A DNA stretch of 64,000 nt, from contig NZ_CABVQC010000009.1 of the NCBI RefSeq assembly GCF_902499175.1, forward strand, positions 1 through 64,000. The letters run 5' to 3'. Of the stretch, positions 9,413 through 18,565 are shown piece after piece. A model generated the notes under the pieces. It saw nothing but the letters and a program-made list of their open reading frames with translations. It ran no database searches and was not told the origin of the DNA. The number at the start of each line of letters is the position of its first letter. Position 1 is the stretch's first letter. The position numbers were made by a program, and so were the translations under genes. Source of the stretch: Burkholderia aenigmatica (GTDB taxonomy: Bacteria; Pseudomonadota; Gammaproteobacteria; Burkholderiales; Burkholderiaceae).

Positions 9413-10342
9413 ATGACCGCCAAAACCATTCGTCACTACCTGCAGTTCAAGGATTTCTCGCTGGAAGACTACGAGTACGTGCTGGAGCGCACGGGTATCC
9501 TGAAGCGCAAGTTCAAGAACTACGAGACCTACCACCCGCTGCACGACCGCACGCTCGCGATGATCTTCGAGAAGAGCTCGACGCGCACGCGCCTGTCGTT
9601 CGAGGCCGGGATCTTCCAGCTCGGCGGCCATGCCGTCTTCATGAGCACGCGCGACACGCAGCTCGGCCGCGGCGAACCCGTCGAGGATTCCGCGCAGGTC
9701 ATCTCGCGGATGGTCGACATCATCATGATCCGCACGTTCGAGCAGGAGGTCATCAAGCGTTTCGCGGACAATTCCCGCGTACCGGTGATCAACGGCCTGA
9801 CGAACGAGTACCACCCGTGCCAGGTGCTCGCCGACATCTTCACGTACTACGAGCACCGCGGCCCGATCGCCGGCAAGACCGTCGCGTGGGTCGGCGATGC
9901 GAACAACATGCTCTACACGTGGATCGAAGCCGCGCAGATCCTCGGCTTCAAGCTGCGCCTGTCCACGCCGCCCGGCTACGCGCTCGACATGAAGCTCGTG
10001 TCGCCCGACAGCGCACCGTTCTACGAGGTGTTCGACGATCCGAACGAAGCGTGCAAGGGCGCCGATCTCGTCACCACCGACGTGTGGACGAGCATGGGCT
10101 TTGAAGCCGAGAACGAGGCCCGCATGCAGGCGTTCGCCGACTGGTGCGTCGACGAGGAAATGATGGGCCACGCGAATCCGGACGCCCTCTTCATGCACTG
10201 CCTGCCCGCCCACCGCGGCGAGGAAGTGACGGCCGGCGTGATCGACGGCCCGCAGAGCGTCGTGTGGGACGAAGCGGAAAACCGCCTGCACGTGCAGAAG
10301 GCACTGATGGAGTTCCTGCTGCTCGGCCGCCTCAAGCACTGA
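9413..10342 (+). CDS. argF: Ornithine carbamoyltransferase
   Basis: ArgF condenses ornithine and carbamoyl phosphate to citrulline in arginine synthesis. The 309-residue protein has the carbamoyl-phosphate motif SSTRTR at residues 55-60, HPCQ at 134-137 and the ornithine/catalytic motif HCLPAHRG at 262-269, all intact. It is the anabolic-type length. It is transcribed alone, with a strong bidirectional terminator right after. The start ATG at 9413 has no strong ribosome-binding site. Confidence 0.97.
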   Translation: MTAKTIRHYLQFKDFSLEDYEYVLERTGILKRKFKNYETYHPLHDRTLAMIFEKSSTRTRLSFEAGIFQLGGHAVFMSTRDTQLGRGEPVEDSAQVISRMVDIIMIRTFEQEVIKRFADNSRVPVINGLTNEYHPCQVLADIFTYYEHRGPIAGKTVAWVGDANNMLYTWIEAAQILGFKLRLSTPPGYALDMKLVSPDSAPFYEVFDDPNEACKGADLVTTDVWTSMGFEAENEARMQAFADWCVDEEMMGHANPDALFMHCLPAHRGEEVTAGVIDGPQSVVWDEAENRLHVQKALMEFLLLGRLKH

Positions 10343-10366
10343 CGCGCCGGCACCGGGCAATCCATG

Positions 10367-10397
10367 AAAAAGCGCCGATCGACGATCGGCGCTTTTT
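10367..10397. terminator. Bidirectional terminator between argF and murB
   Basis: The arms AAAAAGCGCCGATC and GATCGGCGCTTTTT form a perfect 14-bp stem around a GAC loop. It is placed between the converging argF and murB genes and can stop transcripts from both sides. Confidence 0.9.
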
Positions 10398-10431
10398 GTT
10401 TGGGCGCGCGAAACGCTGCGTGAAACCCGTG

Positions 10432-11481
10432 TTACAGGCAGACCGGTTCCGGCTCGAGCTCGACGCCGAATTGCGCACGCACGTCGGCCTGGATCGCCCG
10501 TGCCAGCGCGAGCACGTCGGCGCCCGTCGCGCCGCCGCGATTGACGAGCACGAGCGCCTGGCGGTCGTGCACGGCCGCCGCGCCCAGCGCGCGCCCCTTC
10601 CAGCCGCAGCGGTCGATCAGCCAGCCGGCCGCGAGCTTGACCTGCCCGTCCGGCTGCGGATACGACACGACCTCGGGTGCGCGCCCGCGCAGCGCGTCGA
10701 ACTGCGCGGCATCGATCACCGGGTTCTTGAAGAAACTGCCCGCGTTGCCGAGCACGAGCGGATCGGGCAGCTTCGCGCGGCGGATCGCGACGACCGCGTC
10801 GAACACGTCGCGCGGCGTGGCCGCCTCGGGTGCGATGCCGTGCGCGTCGAGTTCGCGCGTGACGTCCGCGTAGCCGAGCCGCGACGCCCATTGCTTCGGC
10901 AGCCGGAACGTCACCGATACGATCGCGAACCGGCCGCGCCCTTCCCGCTTGAAAAAGCTGTCGCGATAGCCGAACGCGCAGCGCGCGGCGTCAAAGTGCT
11001 CGCTGCGACCCGTCGCCAGCTCGACCGCGACCAGGGAGTCGAAATACGCCTTCATCTCGAGGCCGTATGCGCCGATGTTCTGGATCGGCGCGGCGCCGAC
11101 CGTGCCCGGAATCAGCGCGAGGTTCTCGAGGCCCGGCATCCCGTGCTCGAGCGTCCAGGCGACGAAGGCGTGCCAGTTCTCGCCGCCGCCGGCCTCGACG
11201 TACCACGCGTCGTCGTCCTCGCGCACGACGCGGCGGCCCGCGATCTCGTCGAGCAGCACGACGCCGTCGAAATCGCGCGTGAACACGACGTTACTGCCGC
11301 CGCCGAGTACGAGCTGCGGCAGGTTCGCGATGCGCGGGTCGCGGTGGAGCGCCTCGAACTGCGACGCATGCGTGACGCACGCGGCAAAGCGCGCGGTCGC
11401 GGCGATGCCGAACGTGTTGTGCGCGGTGAGCGGATGGTCGGGAAGCAGCGACAGGGCGGAATCGTCAGGAGGCATCGGCAT
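10432..11481 (-). CDS. murB: UDP-N-acetylenolpyruvoylglucosamine reductase (type I MurB)
   Basis: MurB is the FAD- and NADPH-dependent enzyme that makes UDP-N-acetylmuramic acid. The 349-residue length and the loop after the FAD domain indicate the type I (E. coli-like) form. Landmarks are [30 protein letters not shown], the FAD-binding [17 protein letters not shown], and [10 protein letters not shown], which carries the catalytic serine. The last 80 residues contain the type I substrate-binding region ([15 protein letters not shown]). The start at 11481 is the upstream of two nearby ATGs. It is divergent from yajQ. Confidence 0.96.
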   Translation of the reverse strand: MPMPPDDSALSLLPDHPLTAHNTFGIAATARFAACVTHASQFEALHRDPRIANLPQLVLGGGSNVVFTRDFDGVVLLDEIAGRRVVREDDDAWYVEAGGGENWHAFVAWTLEHGMPGLENLALIPGTVGAAPIQNIGAYGLEMKAYFDSLVAVELATGRSEHFDAARCAFGYRDSFFKREGRGRFAIVSVTFRLPKQWASRLGYADVTRELDAHGIAPEAATPRDVFDAVVAIRRAKLPDPLVLGNAGSFFKNPVIDAAQFDALRGRAPEVVSYPQPDGQVKLAAGWLIDRCGWKGRALGAAAVHDRQALVLVNRGGATGADVLALARAIQADVRAQFGVELEPEPVCL

Positions 11482-11518
11482 TCGCGGTCACGTCCGCCCG
11501 GGGGGCGCATGGCCGGCC

Positions 11519-11547
11519 TTGGGCAAACGGAGGGGCATCGGTAAAAT
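11519..11547 (+). promoter_or_regulatory. Possible promoter of the yajQ gene
   Basis: TTGGGC (11519-11524) and TAAAAT (11542-11547) are separated by 17 bp and face the yajQ gene, about 70 bp before its ATG. The -10 is good, the -35 mediocre. Confidence 0.4.
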
Positions 11548-11618
11548 GGCAAACAGTCCGCAATTATAGCGAGTGCCCGCGCGCGAGCCGGGTGCCCGCA
11601 TCTCAAGGGAGGAATGCC

Positions 11619-12104
11619 ATGCCATCGTTCGACGTCGTTTCCGAAGCGAACATGATTGAAGTGAAGAATGCCATCGAGCAGTCGAACAAGGAAATTTCGA
11701 CGCGCTTCGACTTCAAGGGCTCCGACGCGCGCGTCGAGCAAAAGGAGCGCGAGCTGACGCTGTTCGCCGATGACGATTTCAAGCTCGGCCAGGTCAAGGA
11801 CGTGCTGATCAGCAAGCTGGCCAAGCGCAACGTCGACGTGCGCTTCCTCGATTACGGCAAGGTCGAGAAGATCGGCGGCGACAAGGTCAAGCAGATCGTC
11901 ACCGTGAAGAAAGGCGTGACCGGCGATCTCGCGAAGAAGATCGTGCGGCTCGTGAAGGACAGCAAGATCAAGGTGCAGGCGAGCATCCAGGGCGACGCGG
12001 TGCGCGTGAACGGCACGAAGCGCGACGACCTGCAAAGCGTGATCGCAATGCTGCGCAAGGACGTGACCGACACGCCGCTCGACTTCAACAACTTCCGCGA
12101 CTGA
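11619..12104 (+). CDS. YajQ-family nucleotide/cyclic-di-GMP-binding protein
   Basis: YajQ-family proteins bind nucleotides; the Xanthomonas member XC_3703 binds cyclic-di-GMP and acts with a transcription factor on virulence genes. The 161-residue protein is complete: [47 protein letters not shown] and the end [10 protein letters not shown] are family hallmarks. The ATG at 11619 is supported by an AGGGAGG ribosome-binding site 6 bases upstream; an earlier in-frame start would add nine non-conserved residues. Whether this copy binds cyclic-di-GMP is inference. Confidence 0.93.
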   Translation: MPSFDVVSEANMIEVKNAIEQSNKEISTRFDFKGSDARVEQKERELTLFADDDFKLGQVKDVLISKLAKRNVDVRFLDYGKVEKIGGDKVKQIVTVKKGVTGDLAKKIVRLVKDSKIKVQASIQGDAVRVNGTKRDDLQSVIAMLRKDVTDTPLDFNNFRD

Positions 12105-12184
12105 TCGCCAGACGATCCGTCACGTCATCCTGCCGGGGCCCCGCACACGCGGCGCGCCCGGCATGCGGCAAGCGCCGCGCCTCC

Positions 12185-12823
12185 TCAGGCCTTCCCGCCG
12201 CCCTGCGCGCCGCCGTCCGCGGCCGCCTTCTTCTTGTCGCCGATCCGGCTCTCCTGCCCCGCCAGCAGCTTCGAAATGTTGCCGCGGTGACGCCACACGA
12301 GCAGCACGCTCATCGCGAGCACGGCCCACGCGACCGGGTTGTGGCCCGTGCCGAACAGGAATACGTCGAACACCGGCGCGAACACGGCCGCCACCAGCGC
12401 CGCGAGCGACGAATAGCGGAAGAAGAACGCGACGATCAGCCAGGTCAGCGCGGTCGCGAGCCCGAGCACGGGGTGCACCGCGAGCAGCACGCCGGCCGCG
12501 GTCGCGACGCCCTTGCCGCCCTGGAAGCGGAAGAACACCGGGTACAGGTGGCCGAGGAACACGGCGATCGCGACCCAGGCGACCGCAACCTCGGGCAGGC
12601 CGAAGTGCCGCGCGAGCCAGACGGCAATCCAGCCCTTGAACGCGTCGCCGACGAGCGTCAGGATCGCGGCCTTCTTGTTGCCGCTGCGCAGCACGTTGGT
12701 CGCGCCGGGATTCTTCGACCCGTACGAACGCGGGTCGGCCAGGCCCATCGCGCCACTGACGACGACGGCGAACGACACCGAACCGATCAGGTAGGCAATG
12801 AGGGCGGCGAGCAGGATCTGCAT
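12185..12823 (-). CDS. plsY: Glycerol-3-phosphate acyltransferase PlsY
   Basis: PlsY transfers the acyl group from acyl-phosphate to glycerol-3-phosphate, the first step of phospholipid synthesis, in the inner membrane. The 212-residue protein has about five hydrophobic segments. It carries the family motifs [13 protein letters not shown], the glycine-rich [19 protein letters not shown], and [11 protein letters not shown] near the C-terminus. The C-terminal tail is a short, charged glycine/lysine-rich extension. The start [15 protein letters not shown] at 12823 gives the typical N-terminal membrane segment. Confidence 0.95.
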   Translation of the reverse strand: MQILLAALIAYLIGSVSFAVVVSGAMGLADPRSYGSKNPGATNVLRSGNKKAAILTLVGDAFKGWIAVWLARHFGLPEVAVAWVAIAVFLGHLYPVFFRFQGGKGVATAAGVLLAVHPVLGLATALTWLIVAFFFRYSSLAALVAAVFAPVFDVFLFGTGHNPVAWAVLAMSVLLVWRHRGNISKLLAGQESRIGDKKKAAADGGAQGGGKA

Positions 12824-12931
12824 GCGGAGGACTCTTCTTTCAACGTATCGGTAAAGGGACGGCTGCGCGTGGCAGGCCGAAACGGCGCCCATTCTACCGA
12901 ACGCGCGCAGCCTGCCACGAAGGTGAAACCC

Positions 12932-13423
12932 TCAGTCGACGCTCGCGCACTGCACGGGCTGCGCGCCGAGCACTGACGTGAGCACCGCCGGCGCGAGACT
13001 GACGAGGTAGCCGCGACGGCCGCCGTTCAGGTAGATCGTCGGCAGCTCCAGGATTGTCGCCTCGACGTAGACGGGCATCGTCTTGCGCGTGCCGAACGGC
13101 GACGTGCCGCCGACGAGATAGCCGGAATGGCGGTTCGCGACCTCGGGCTTGCACGGCTCGACGCGCTTCACGCCGATCTGCCGCGCGAGGTTCTTCGTCG
13201 ATACGGTGCGGTCGCCGTGCATCAGCACGATCAGCGGCTTCGCATGCTCATCTTCCATCACGAGCGTCTTCACGACGCTGTGCTCGTCGACGCCGAGCTG
13301 GCGCGCCGATTCACCGGTGCCGCCGTGCTCGACGTAGTCGTACGGATGCTCGCCGAACACAATACCGTTGCGGCGCAGCAATTGGGTTGCAGGGGTTTCG
13401 GACACATGCTTGGATTTGCTCAT
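12932..13423 (-). CDS. ybaK: YbaK/EbsC-type Cys-tRNA deacylase
   Basis: YbaK-family proteins hydrolyse mischarged Cys-tRNA(Pro) as a free-standing editing domain. The 163-residue protein shows the family signature in order: PATQLLRRNGIVFGEHPYDY, GVDEHSVVKTLVMED, the conserved lysine region, and GGTSPFGTRKTMPVYVEATI, which carries the substrate-binding GxxSPxG-type motif. Length is normal. It lies 108 bp before plsY in the same direction and is divergent from the acyl-CoA ligase. Confidence 0.93.
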   Translation of the reverse strand: MSKSKHVSETPATQLLRRNGIVFGEHPYDYVEHGGTGESARQLGVDEHSVVKTLVMEDEHAKPLIVLMHGDRTVSTKNLARQIGVKRVEPCKPEVANRHSGYLVGGTSPFGTRKTMPVYVEATILELPTIYLNGGRRGYLVSLAPAVLTSVLGAQPVQCASVD

Positions 13424-13481
13424 GATGGCATTTTAATGGTGAACGACCGTCGGGCGCGCAATGGCGCGCCCGCACCGGCGG

Positions 13482-13509
13482 TATACTCGCGGCCCGTTTT
13501 TCAACGGGC
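13482..13509 (+). promoter_or_regulatory. Possible -10 element and 5' hairpin ahead of the acyl-CoA ligase gene
   Basis: TATACT (13482-13487) is a good -10 candidate facing the ligase gene. Just after it comes the perfect hairpin GCCCGTT-TTTC-AACGGGC (13492-13509), which would sit at the very 5' end of the transcript and could protect or regulate it. No clear -35 is visible. Confidence 0.35.
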
Positions 13510-13664
13510 GGCCCGCTGCGTCGCCGCAACGATTCCATCCATCATCATTGCGGACATCGCGAAGCGCTATTGCCCGAATGGCCGATTGTGGCGCGCGTGC
13601 CGTCATGGCACGATCGTTCGCAAACTTCAACGCGCCGCCGCCCGGCCCCTCTTCTGGAGACGCC

Positions 13665-15227
13665 ATGACCTCGCCCTCCCGCTCATCCGAGCCGCTCGAC
13701 GTCGATGCACTGCTCGCCGCGCTGCCCCGCCGCATCGCCGACGTGCCCGCACGCTGGGCCGCGCAGGAGCCCGCGCATCCGGCGCTGATCGAGGACGCTC
13801 GCCGCCTGTCGTACGGCGAGCTGTCGCAGGCCGTCGATGCGGCGGCCGCTCGGCTCGCCAACCTCGGCGTGCAAGGCGGCGACCGCGTGATGATCGTCGC
13901 CGAAAACTGCGTCGCGCAGATCGTGCTGCTGTTCGCGGTCGCACGCCTCGACGCATGGGCCCTCATGTCGAACGCGCGGCTGTCGGCCAGCGAACTCGAC
14001 GCGATCGCCGCGCACGCGCGCCCGAAACTGATCGCGTTCACCACCGACGCATCGCCCGACGCGCGTACCCATGCCGCACGGCACGGCGCGACGCCTGCCG
14101 GCGCGCTGCCGGTCGACATCGGCGCGTGGTCGTATCGCGTCGACACGAGCGCGCCGGGCGAACCGGTCGCTGCCGACGGTGCCGCGCAATGCGCGGCGCT
14201 GATCTACACGACCGGCACGACCGGCACGCCGAAAGGCGTGATGCTGTCGCATCGCAACCTGCTGTTCATCGCGGCCACGTCGAGCACGCTGCGTCGCGTG
14301 TCGCCCGACGACGTCGTCTACACGGTGCTGCCCGTGTCGCACGTGTACGGGCTCGCGTCGGTCTGCCTCGGCAGCCTGTACGCGGGCGCGACGCTGCGGC
14401 TCGTCCCGCGCTTCTCGCCGGAAGCCGTGCGCGTCGCGCTCGCCGACGAAGGCGTCACGATCTTCCAGGGCGTGCCCGCGATGCACGCGAAGCTGCTCGA
14501 ACACCTGCACACGCACGGCCACGCATGGCGCGCACCGCGCCTGCGCTTCGCGTATTCGGGCGGCTCGCCGCTCGACGCGAACCTGAAGGCACGTGTCGAG
14601 CGCCTGTACGGCGTGCCGCTGCACAACGGCTACGGGATGACCGAAAGCAGCCCGACGATCACGCAGACGCCGCTCGACGCGCCGCGCACCGACAGCTCGG
14701 TCGGCGTGCCGATTCCCGGTGTGGAGATGCGGATCGTCGCGCCGGACGGCACCGACGTGCCGCCGGGTGAAGTCGGCGAGATCCGCGTGCGCGGGCCGAA
14801 CGTGATGCTCGGCTACTACCGCAACGCGGACGCCACGCGCGCGGCCGTGTCGCCGGACGGCTGGCTGAGCACCGGCGATCTCGCGCGGCAGGAAGCGGAC
14901 GGCGCGGTGACCATCGCGGGCCGCAGCAAGGAGCTGATCATCCGGTCGGGCTTCAACGTCTATCCGGTCGAAGTCGAACAGGTGCTGAACGCACATCCGG
15001 ACGTCGTGCAGGCGGCCGTCATCGGCCGCGCGGTCGAAGGCAACGAGGAAGTGCTCGCGTTCGTCGAGCTGGTGCCCGGCGCGACAGCGGACGAAGCGGC
15101 ATTGCTCGCATGGTGTGCGGAACGGCTCGCGCCTTACAAGCGCCCCGCGCACCTGCGCGTGCTCGACGCGCTGCCGGCCGCGTCGACGGGCAAGGTGCTG
15201 AAGCACAAGCTGCGCGAGCTGGTCTGA
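13665..15227 (+). CDS. Acyl-CoA synthetase (AMP-forming), substrate uncertain
   Basis: This class I adenylate-forming enzyme activates a carboxylic acid to an acyl-AMP and then a CoA thioester. The 520-residue protein has the AMP-binding P-loop motif YTTGTTGTPKGVMLSH (about residues 183-198), the NGYGMTES motif, GWLSTGDLA, and GRSKELIIRSGFNVYPVEVE. The C-terminal catalytic lysine lies in ASTGKVLKHKL. It resembles fatty-acyl or long-chain acyl-CoA ligases, but the sequence does not fix the substrate. I chose the ATG at 13665 because it has a CTGGAGA ribosome-binding site; earlier starts add a non-conserved arginine-rich stretch. Confidence 0.88.
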   Translation: MTSPSRSSEPLDVDALLAALPRRIADVPARWAAQEPAHPALIEDARRLSYGELSQAVDAAAARLANLGVQGGDRVMIVAENCVAQIVLLFAVARLDAWALMSNARLSASELDAIAAHARPKLIAFTTDASPDARTHAARHGATPAGALPVDIGAWSYRVDTSAPGEPVAADGAAQCAALIYTTGTTGTPKGVMLSHRNLLFIAATSSTLRRVSPDDVVYTVLPVSHVYGLASVCLGSLYAGATLRLVPRFSPEAVRVALADEGVTIFQGVPAMHAKLLEHLHTHGHAWRAPRLRFAYSGGSPLDANLKARVERLYGVPLHNGYGMTESSPTITQTPLDAPRTDSSVGVPIPGVEMRIVAPDGTDVPPGEVGEIRVRGPNVMLGYYRNADATRAAVSPDGWLSTGDLARQEADGAVTIAGRSKELIIRSGFNVYPVEVEQVLNAHPDVVQAAVIGRAVEGNEEVLAFVELVPGATADEAALLAWCAERLAPYKRPAHLRVLDALPAASTGKVLKHKLRELV

Positions 15228-15275
15228 CCCAGGCGGGCCGCTTCGCCCGCCAACGCCCGCGCAGCGAAGCGTGCG

Positions 15276-16226
15276 CTAACCGCGCGGGTGGTGTTCCGCG
15301 TGCAGCGTCTTCAGCCGCTCGCGCGCGACGTGCGTATAGATCTGCGTGGTCGAGATGTCGCTGTGACCGAGCAGCAATTGCACGACGCGCAGGTCGGCGC
15401 CGTGGTTCAGCAGGTGCGTCGCGAATGCGTGCCGCAGCGTGTGCGGCGACAGGTGCGCACGCACGTCCGCGTGCTGCGCGTGGCGCTTGATGATGTTCCA
15501 GAACTGCTGGCGCGTCATCCCGTCGCCGCGCGCGGTCACGAACAGCGCATCGGCCGCGCGCGCGCCGAGCAGCGCCGGCCGCGCATCGCGCAGATAGCGC
15601 TCGATCCAGCCGTGCGCGACTTCGCCGAACGGCACGAGCCGCTCCTTCGAGCCCTTGCCCATCACGCGCACGACGCCCTCGTTGAGCCCGACCTCGACGG
15701 TCTTCAGCATCACGAGCTCGCTCACGCGCAGCCCGCTCGCATACATCAGCTCGAGCATCGTGCGATCGCGCAGGCCGAGCGGCGTGTCGATGTCGGGCGC
15801 GCCGAGCAGCGCCTCGACCTGCGCCTCCGACAACGTCGACGGAAACCGGGCGGCCTGCTTCGCGGACGTGATCCGCAACGTCGGGTCGGCGCTCGCGCGA
15901 TGCTCGCGCACGGCCCAGCCGTAATAACGCCGGAACACGGACAACCGCCGGTTCGACGACGTCGCCTTGCCGTCGCTGCGCGCGGCGATGTAGCCCGTCA
16001 CCATCGTTTCGTCGACCGAATCGAGTGGCGCGTCGTGCGTCTCTGCCAGCCATTGGGAAAACAGCACCAGATCGCGCCGGTACGCGTCGAGCGTATTGCG
16101 CGCGAGCCCATGCTCGAGCCACAACGCATCGCAAAACACGTCGATCGACGCGCGGCTCGCCAGTAGCGCGGGGGACGCCGCGGCGGCATCGCCGTCGGCT
16201 TCGGGGGAAATCAGCGATTCACTCAT
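15276..16226 (-). CDS. xerD: Site-specific tyrosine recombinase XerD
   Basis: XerD acts with XerC at dif sites to resolve chromosome dimers. The 316-residue protein has the N-terminal core-binding domain (WLEHGLARNTLDAYRRDL) and the C-terminal catalytic domain. All catalytic residues are visible: Arg in ASGLRVSEL, Lys in KGSKERLVP, His-x-x-Arg in SPHTLRHAFATHLL, His in LGHSDISTTQ and the nucleophile Tyr in IYTHV. Its ATG overlaps the stop codon of the upstream ogt gene in TGATG, so translation is coupled. It is a housekeeping Xer protein with no mobile element nearby. Confidence 0.94.
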   Translation of the reverse strand: MSESLISPEADGDAAAASPALLASRASIDVFCDALWLEHGLARNTLDAYRRDLVLFSQWLAETHDAPLDSVDETMVTGYIAARSDGKATSSNRRLSVFRRYYGWAVREHRASADPTLRITSAKQAARFPSTLSEAQVEALLGAPDIDTPLGLRDRTMLELMYASGLRVSELVMLKTVEVGLNEGVVRVMGKGSKERLVPFGEVAHGWIERYLRDARPALLGARAADALFVTARGDGMTRQQFWNIIKRHAQHADVRAHLSPHTLRHAFATHLLNHGADLRVVQLLLGHSDISTTQIYTHVARERLKTLHAEHHPRG

Positions 16227-16693
16227 CAGTACGGCACGCCCTCGTGCGCCAGCAGCCAGCGCTTCACTTTCTGGTAATAGCCGTTGTCGTCGTGGTTCGC
16301 GAAGCCGCCGAGGCCGCCCGCCGCGACGACGCGATGGCACGGGATCACGAGCGGGAAGTAGTTCGCGCCGCACGCCTGGCCGACCGCGCGCGGCGCGCTG
16401 CCGATCCGCTTCGCGACCTGTCCGTAGGTCAGCACCGTGCCGGGCGGGATATCGCTGATCACGTCCCACACGCGGTGCTGGAACGCGCTGCCGACTTCGG
16501 CAAGCGGCAGGTCGAAGCGCGCCGACGCGCGCTCGAAATAACGTTCGATCTGCTTGACCGCACGCTTCGCGAGCGGCGAATCCGGTTCGAGCGACTTCAC
16601 CGATTCGGGCAGGTAGACGATCTCGCGCACCACCGCGGCGTCCGTGCGGATGCCGACCTTGCCGAACGGCGCGTCGATGACTGCATTGAACAT
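16226..16693 (-). CDS. ogt: Methylated-DNA--protein-cysteine methyltransferase
   Basis: This suicide enzyme removes alkyl groups from O6 of guanine. The 155-residue protein (MFNAVIDAPFGKVGIR) carries the active-site motif PCHRVV preceded by the helix-turn-helix DNA-binding segment (IPPGTVLTYGQVAKRIG, RAVGQACGANYFPLVIPCHRVV). Length matches the Ogt class without an AdaA domain. It overlaps xerD by one base (TGATG), so repair and recombination genes share one transcript here. I chose the start at 16693 for its canonical N-terminus; an AGGAGAGGG ribosome-binding site precedes it. Confidence 0.93.
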   Translation of the reverse strand: MFNAVIDAPFGKVGIRTDAAVVREIVYLPESVKSLEPDSPLAKRAVKQIERYFERASARFDLPLAEVGSAFQHRVWDVISDIPPGTVLTYGQVAKRIGSAPRAVGQACGANYFPLVIPCHRVVAAGGLGGFANHDDNGYYQKVKRWLLAHEGVPY

Positions 16694-16757
16694 GGCCCTC
16701 TCCTGACCGATGGATGCACGCGGCACCGCCGCGCGCCGACGACACTTTACGCCGCCT

Positions 16758-17993
16758 TCACGCGGCACGCAGCGCCCATTCGACATGCTCGCGCACGACC
16801 GGCGACGGGTCGTCGGCCCGCGCGCGCAACGCGGCGACGATCGCGTCGCGCGCGGCCGGTGCGAGCCGGCCCGCGTCCGCGCGCAGCGCATTGCCGAGCC
16901 CGACCGCGAGATTGCGCAGCCAGCTTTCGTAGCCGATGCGCCGGATCGCACTGCCCTGCATCCGCGTATCGAACGTGTCCGCATCCCACGCAAACAGCTC
17001 GACGAGCGTCGCGCGATCGAGGCCGTGCCGCACGTCGAAATCGGCGACGGGCGCGGCCTGCGCAAACTTGTTCCACGGACACACGAGCTGGCAGTCGTCG
17101 CAGCCGTACACGCGATTGCCGATCATCGGCCGCAGCGGCTCGGGGATGCTGCCTTTCAGTTCGATCGTCAGGTACGAGATGCAGCGGCGCGCGTCGACGC
17201 GGTACGGCTCGACGATCGCGCCGGTCGGGCAGGCGCCGATGCAGCGCGTGCAGCTGCCGCAGTGCGCGCCGGGTGTCTCGGGCGCGGTGTCGGGCGACGT
17301 GTGCGCGTCGGTCGGCAGCGGCACGTCGACGTAGATTTCGCCGAGGAAGAACAGCGAACCCGCGTCGCGCTGCAGCAGCAGCGTGTGCTTGCCGCGCCAG
17401 CCGACGCCGGCCTTCTGCGCAAGTTCGACCTCGAGCACGGGCGCCGAATCGGTGAACACGCGGTAGCCGAACGCGCCGATCTCTTGCTCGATGCGCTCGG
17501 CGAGCGTCTGCAGCCGGTTGCGCAGCACCTTGTGATAGTCGCGGCCGCGGGCGTAGATCGACACGACGGCCGCCTGCGGATCGTCGAGCCGGGCCCGTTC
17601 GCGCGCGCGCCAGTCGTGCGGCACGAGCGCGCCCGGCTCGCTTTCAGGCGCGTCGCCGGTGAGCGTTTCGGCCGGCAAATAGGCGAGCCGCACGGAAATC
17701 ACGCGTCGCGTACCGGCCACAAGTTCGGCCGGACGCGCGCGTTTCATCCCATGTTTCGCCATATAATCCATTTCGCCGTGGTATCCGGCTTCCAGCCAGG
17801 CGGCGAGGCCTGCTTCGGCATCCGAGAGATCGGTATCGCTGATGCCGATCGCCCCGAAACCCAATTCGCGCCCCCACGCCCTGATGCGCGCGGCGAGCGC
17901 AGTCAACGCCGCATCGTCGAGCGCGCACGGTGCCGCGCCTTCGGCACGAGTCGAAGGCCTGTCGGATGCGGCGAGTTCCGGTAATCGGTTCAT
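16758..17993 (-). CDS. queG: Epoxyqueuosine reductase QueG
   Basis: QueG reduces epoxyqueuosine to queuosine in tRNA anticodons, using a cobalamin and two 4Fe-4S clusters. The 411-residue protein contains the ferredoxin-like cysteine motifs CGSCTRCIGACP and CDDCQLVCPWN, and the family segment GFGAIGISDTDL near the N-terminus. C-terminal HEAT-like helices match the long form. Its ATG lies only 17 bp from the start of the divergent tsaE gene, so the promoters of the two must overlap the coding regions or one of the starts lies further in. Confidence 0.94.
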   Translation of the reverse strand: MNRLPELAASDRPSTRAEGAAPCALDDAALTALAARIRAWGRELGFGAIGISDTDLSDAEAGLAAWLEAGYHGEMDYMAKHGMKRARPAELVAGTRRVISVRLAYLPAETLTGDAPESEPGALVPHDWRARERARLDDPQAAVVSIYARGRDYHKVLRNRLQTLAERIEQEIGAFGYRVFTDSAPVLEVELAQKAGVGWRGKHTLLLQRDAGSLFFLGEIYVDVPLPTDAHTSPDTAPETPGAHCGSCTRCIGACPTGAIVEPYRVDARRCISYLTIELKGSIPEPLRPMIGNRVYGCDDCQLVCPWNKFAQAAPVADFDVRHGLDRATLVELFAWDADTFDTRMQGSAIRRIGYESWLRNLAVGLGNALRADAGRLAPAARDAIVAALRARADDPSPVVREHVEWALRAA

Positions 17994-18010
17994 CGCACTA
18001 TTTTACGAGA

Positions 18011-18565
18011 ATGTCAGCCACGTCCAGCCACCCGCCTCATGCCGTCACGTTGCCTGCCCCGCTCGAGCAGCGCGTGATCGCGCTCGCCGACGAAGCGGCG
18101 ACCGAGGCTTTCGGCACCCGCTTCGCGCACGCGCTCGACGCGGCACGCGTCGAACTCGCCCGCGCGCATGCGTTCGACGGGCTGCAGATCCAGCTGGTCG
18201 GCGATCTCGGCGCGGGCAAGACGTCCCTCGTCCGCGCGATCCTGCGGGGCCTCGGCCACACGGGGCGCGTGCGCAGTCCGACCTATACGCTCGTCGAGCC
18301 GTACGCACTCGAACGCGACGACGAGGAACTCGAGGTCTATCACTTCGATCTGTATCGTTTCAACGATCCGGCCGAATGGTCCGACGCAGGCTTTCGCGAA
18401 TATTTCAATTCCAGCGCGATCTGCCTCGTCGAATGGCCACAACAGGCGGGCACGCTGCTCGGCGTACCCGATCTGGTTTTCTCGCTCGACGTGGATGGCG
18501 ACGGCCGCGCCCTCACCGTCCGGGCGTACAGCGCTTCAGGAAAGGCATGTCTCGAAAGATGTTGA
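18011..18565 (+). CDS. tsaE: tRNA threonylcarbamoyladenosine synthesis ATPase TsaE
   Basis: TsaE is the ATPase that works with TsaB-TsaD to make the t6A modification of tRNA. The 184-residue protein has a P-loop GDLGAGKTS at residues 64-72, then SPTYTLVEPY and the HFDLYRF motif, and the late conserved VEWPQQAG. The N-terminus is about 50 residues longer than in E. coli. The start at 18011 is the first good ATG in frame after the divergent queG start. Its 3' end overlaps amiC by 19 bp. Confidence 0.93.
   Translation: MSATSSHPPHAVTLPAPLEQRVIALADEAATEAFGTRFAHALDAARVELARAHAFDGLQIQLVGDLGAGKTSLVRAILRGLGHTGRVRSPTYTLVEPYALERDDEELEVYHFDLYRFNDPAEWSDAGFREYFNSSAICLVEWPQQAGTLLGVPDLVFSLDVDGDGRALTVRAYSASGKACLERC

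Noticed and set aside
9215..11481. Very long - strand open frame opposite argF and into murB
   Set aside because: It is an artefact of high third-position G+C; the translation is Arg/Ala-rich, while argF and murB on the proper frames have intact catalytic motifs.
15276..16226. xerD as the integrase of a mobile element
   Set aside because: It is the housekeeping XerD by motif and length, coupled to ogt, with no att repeats or phage genes nearby.
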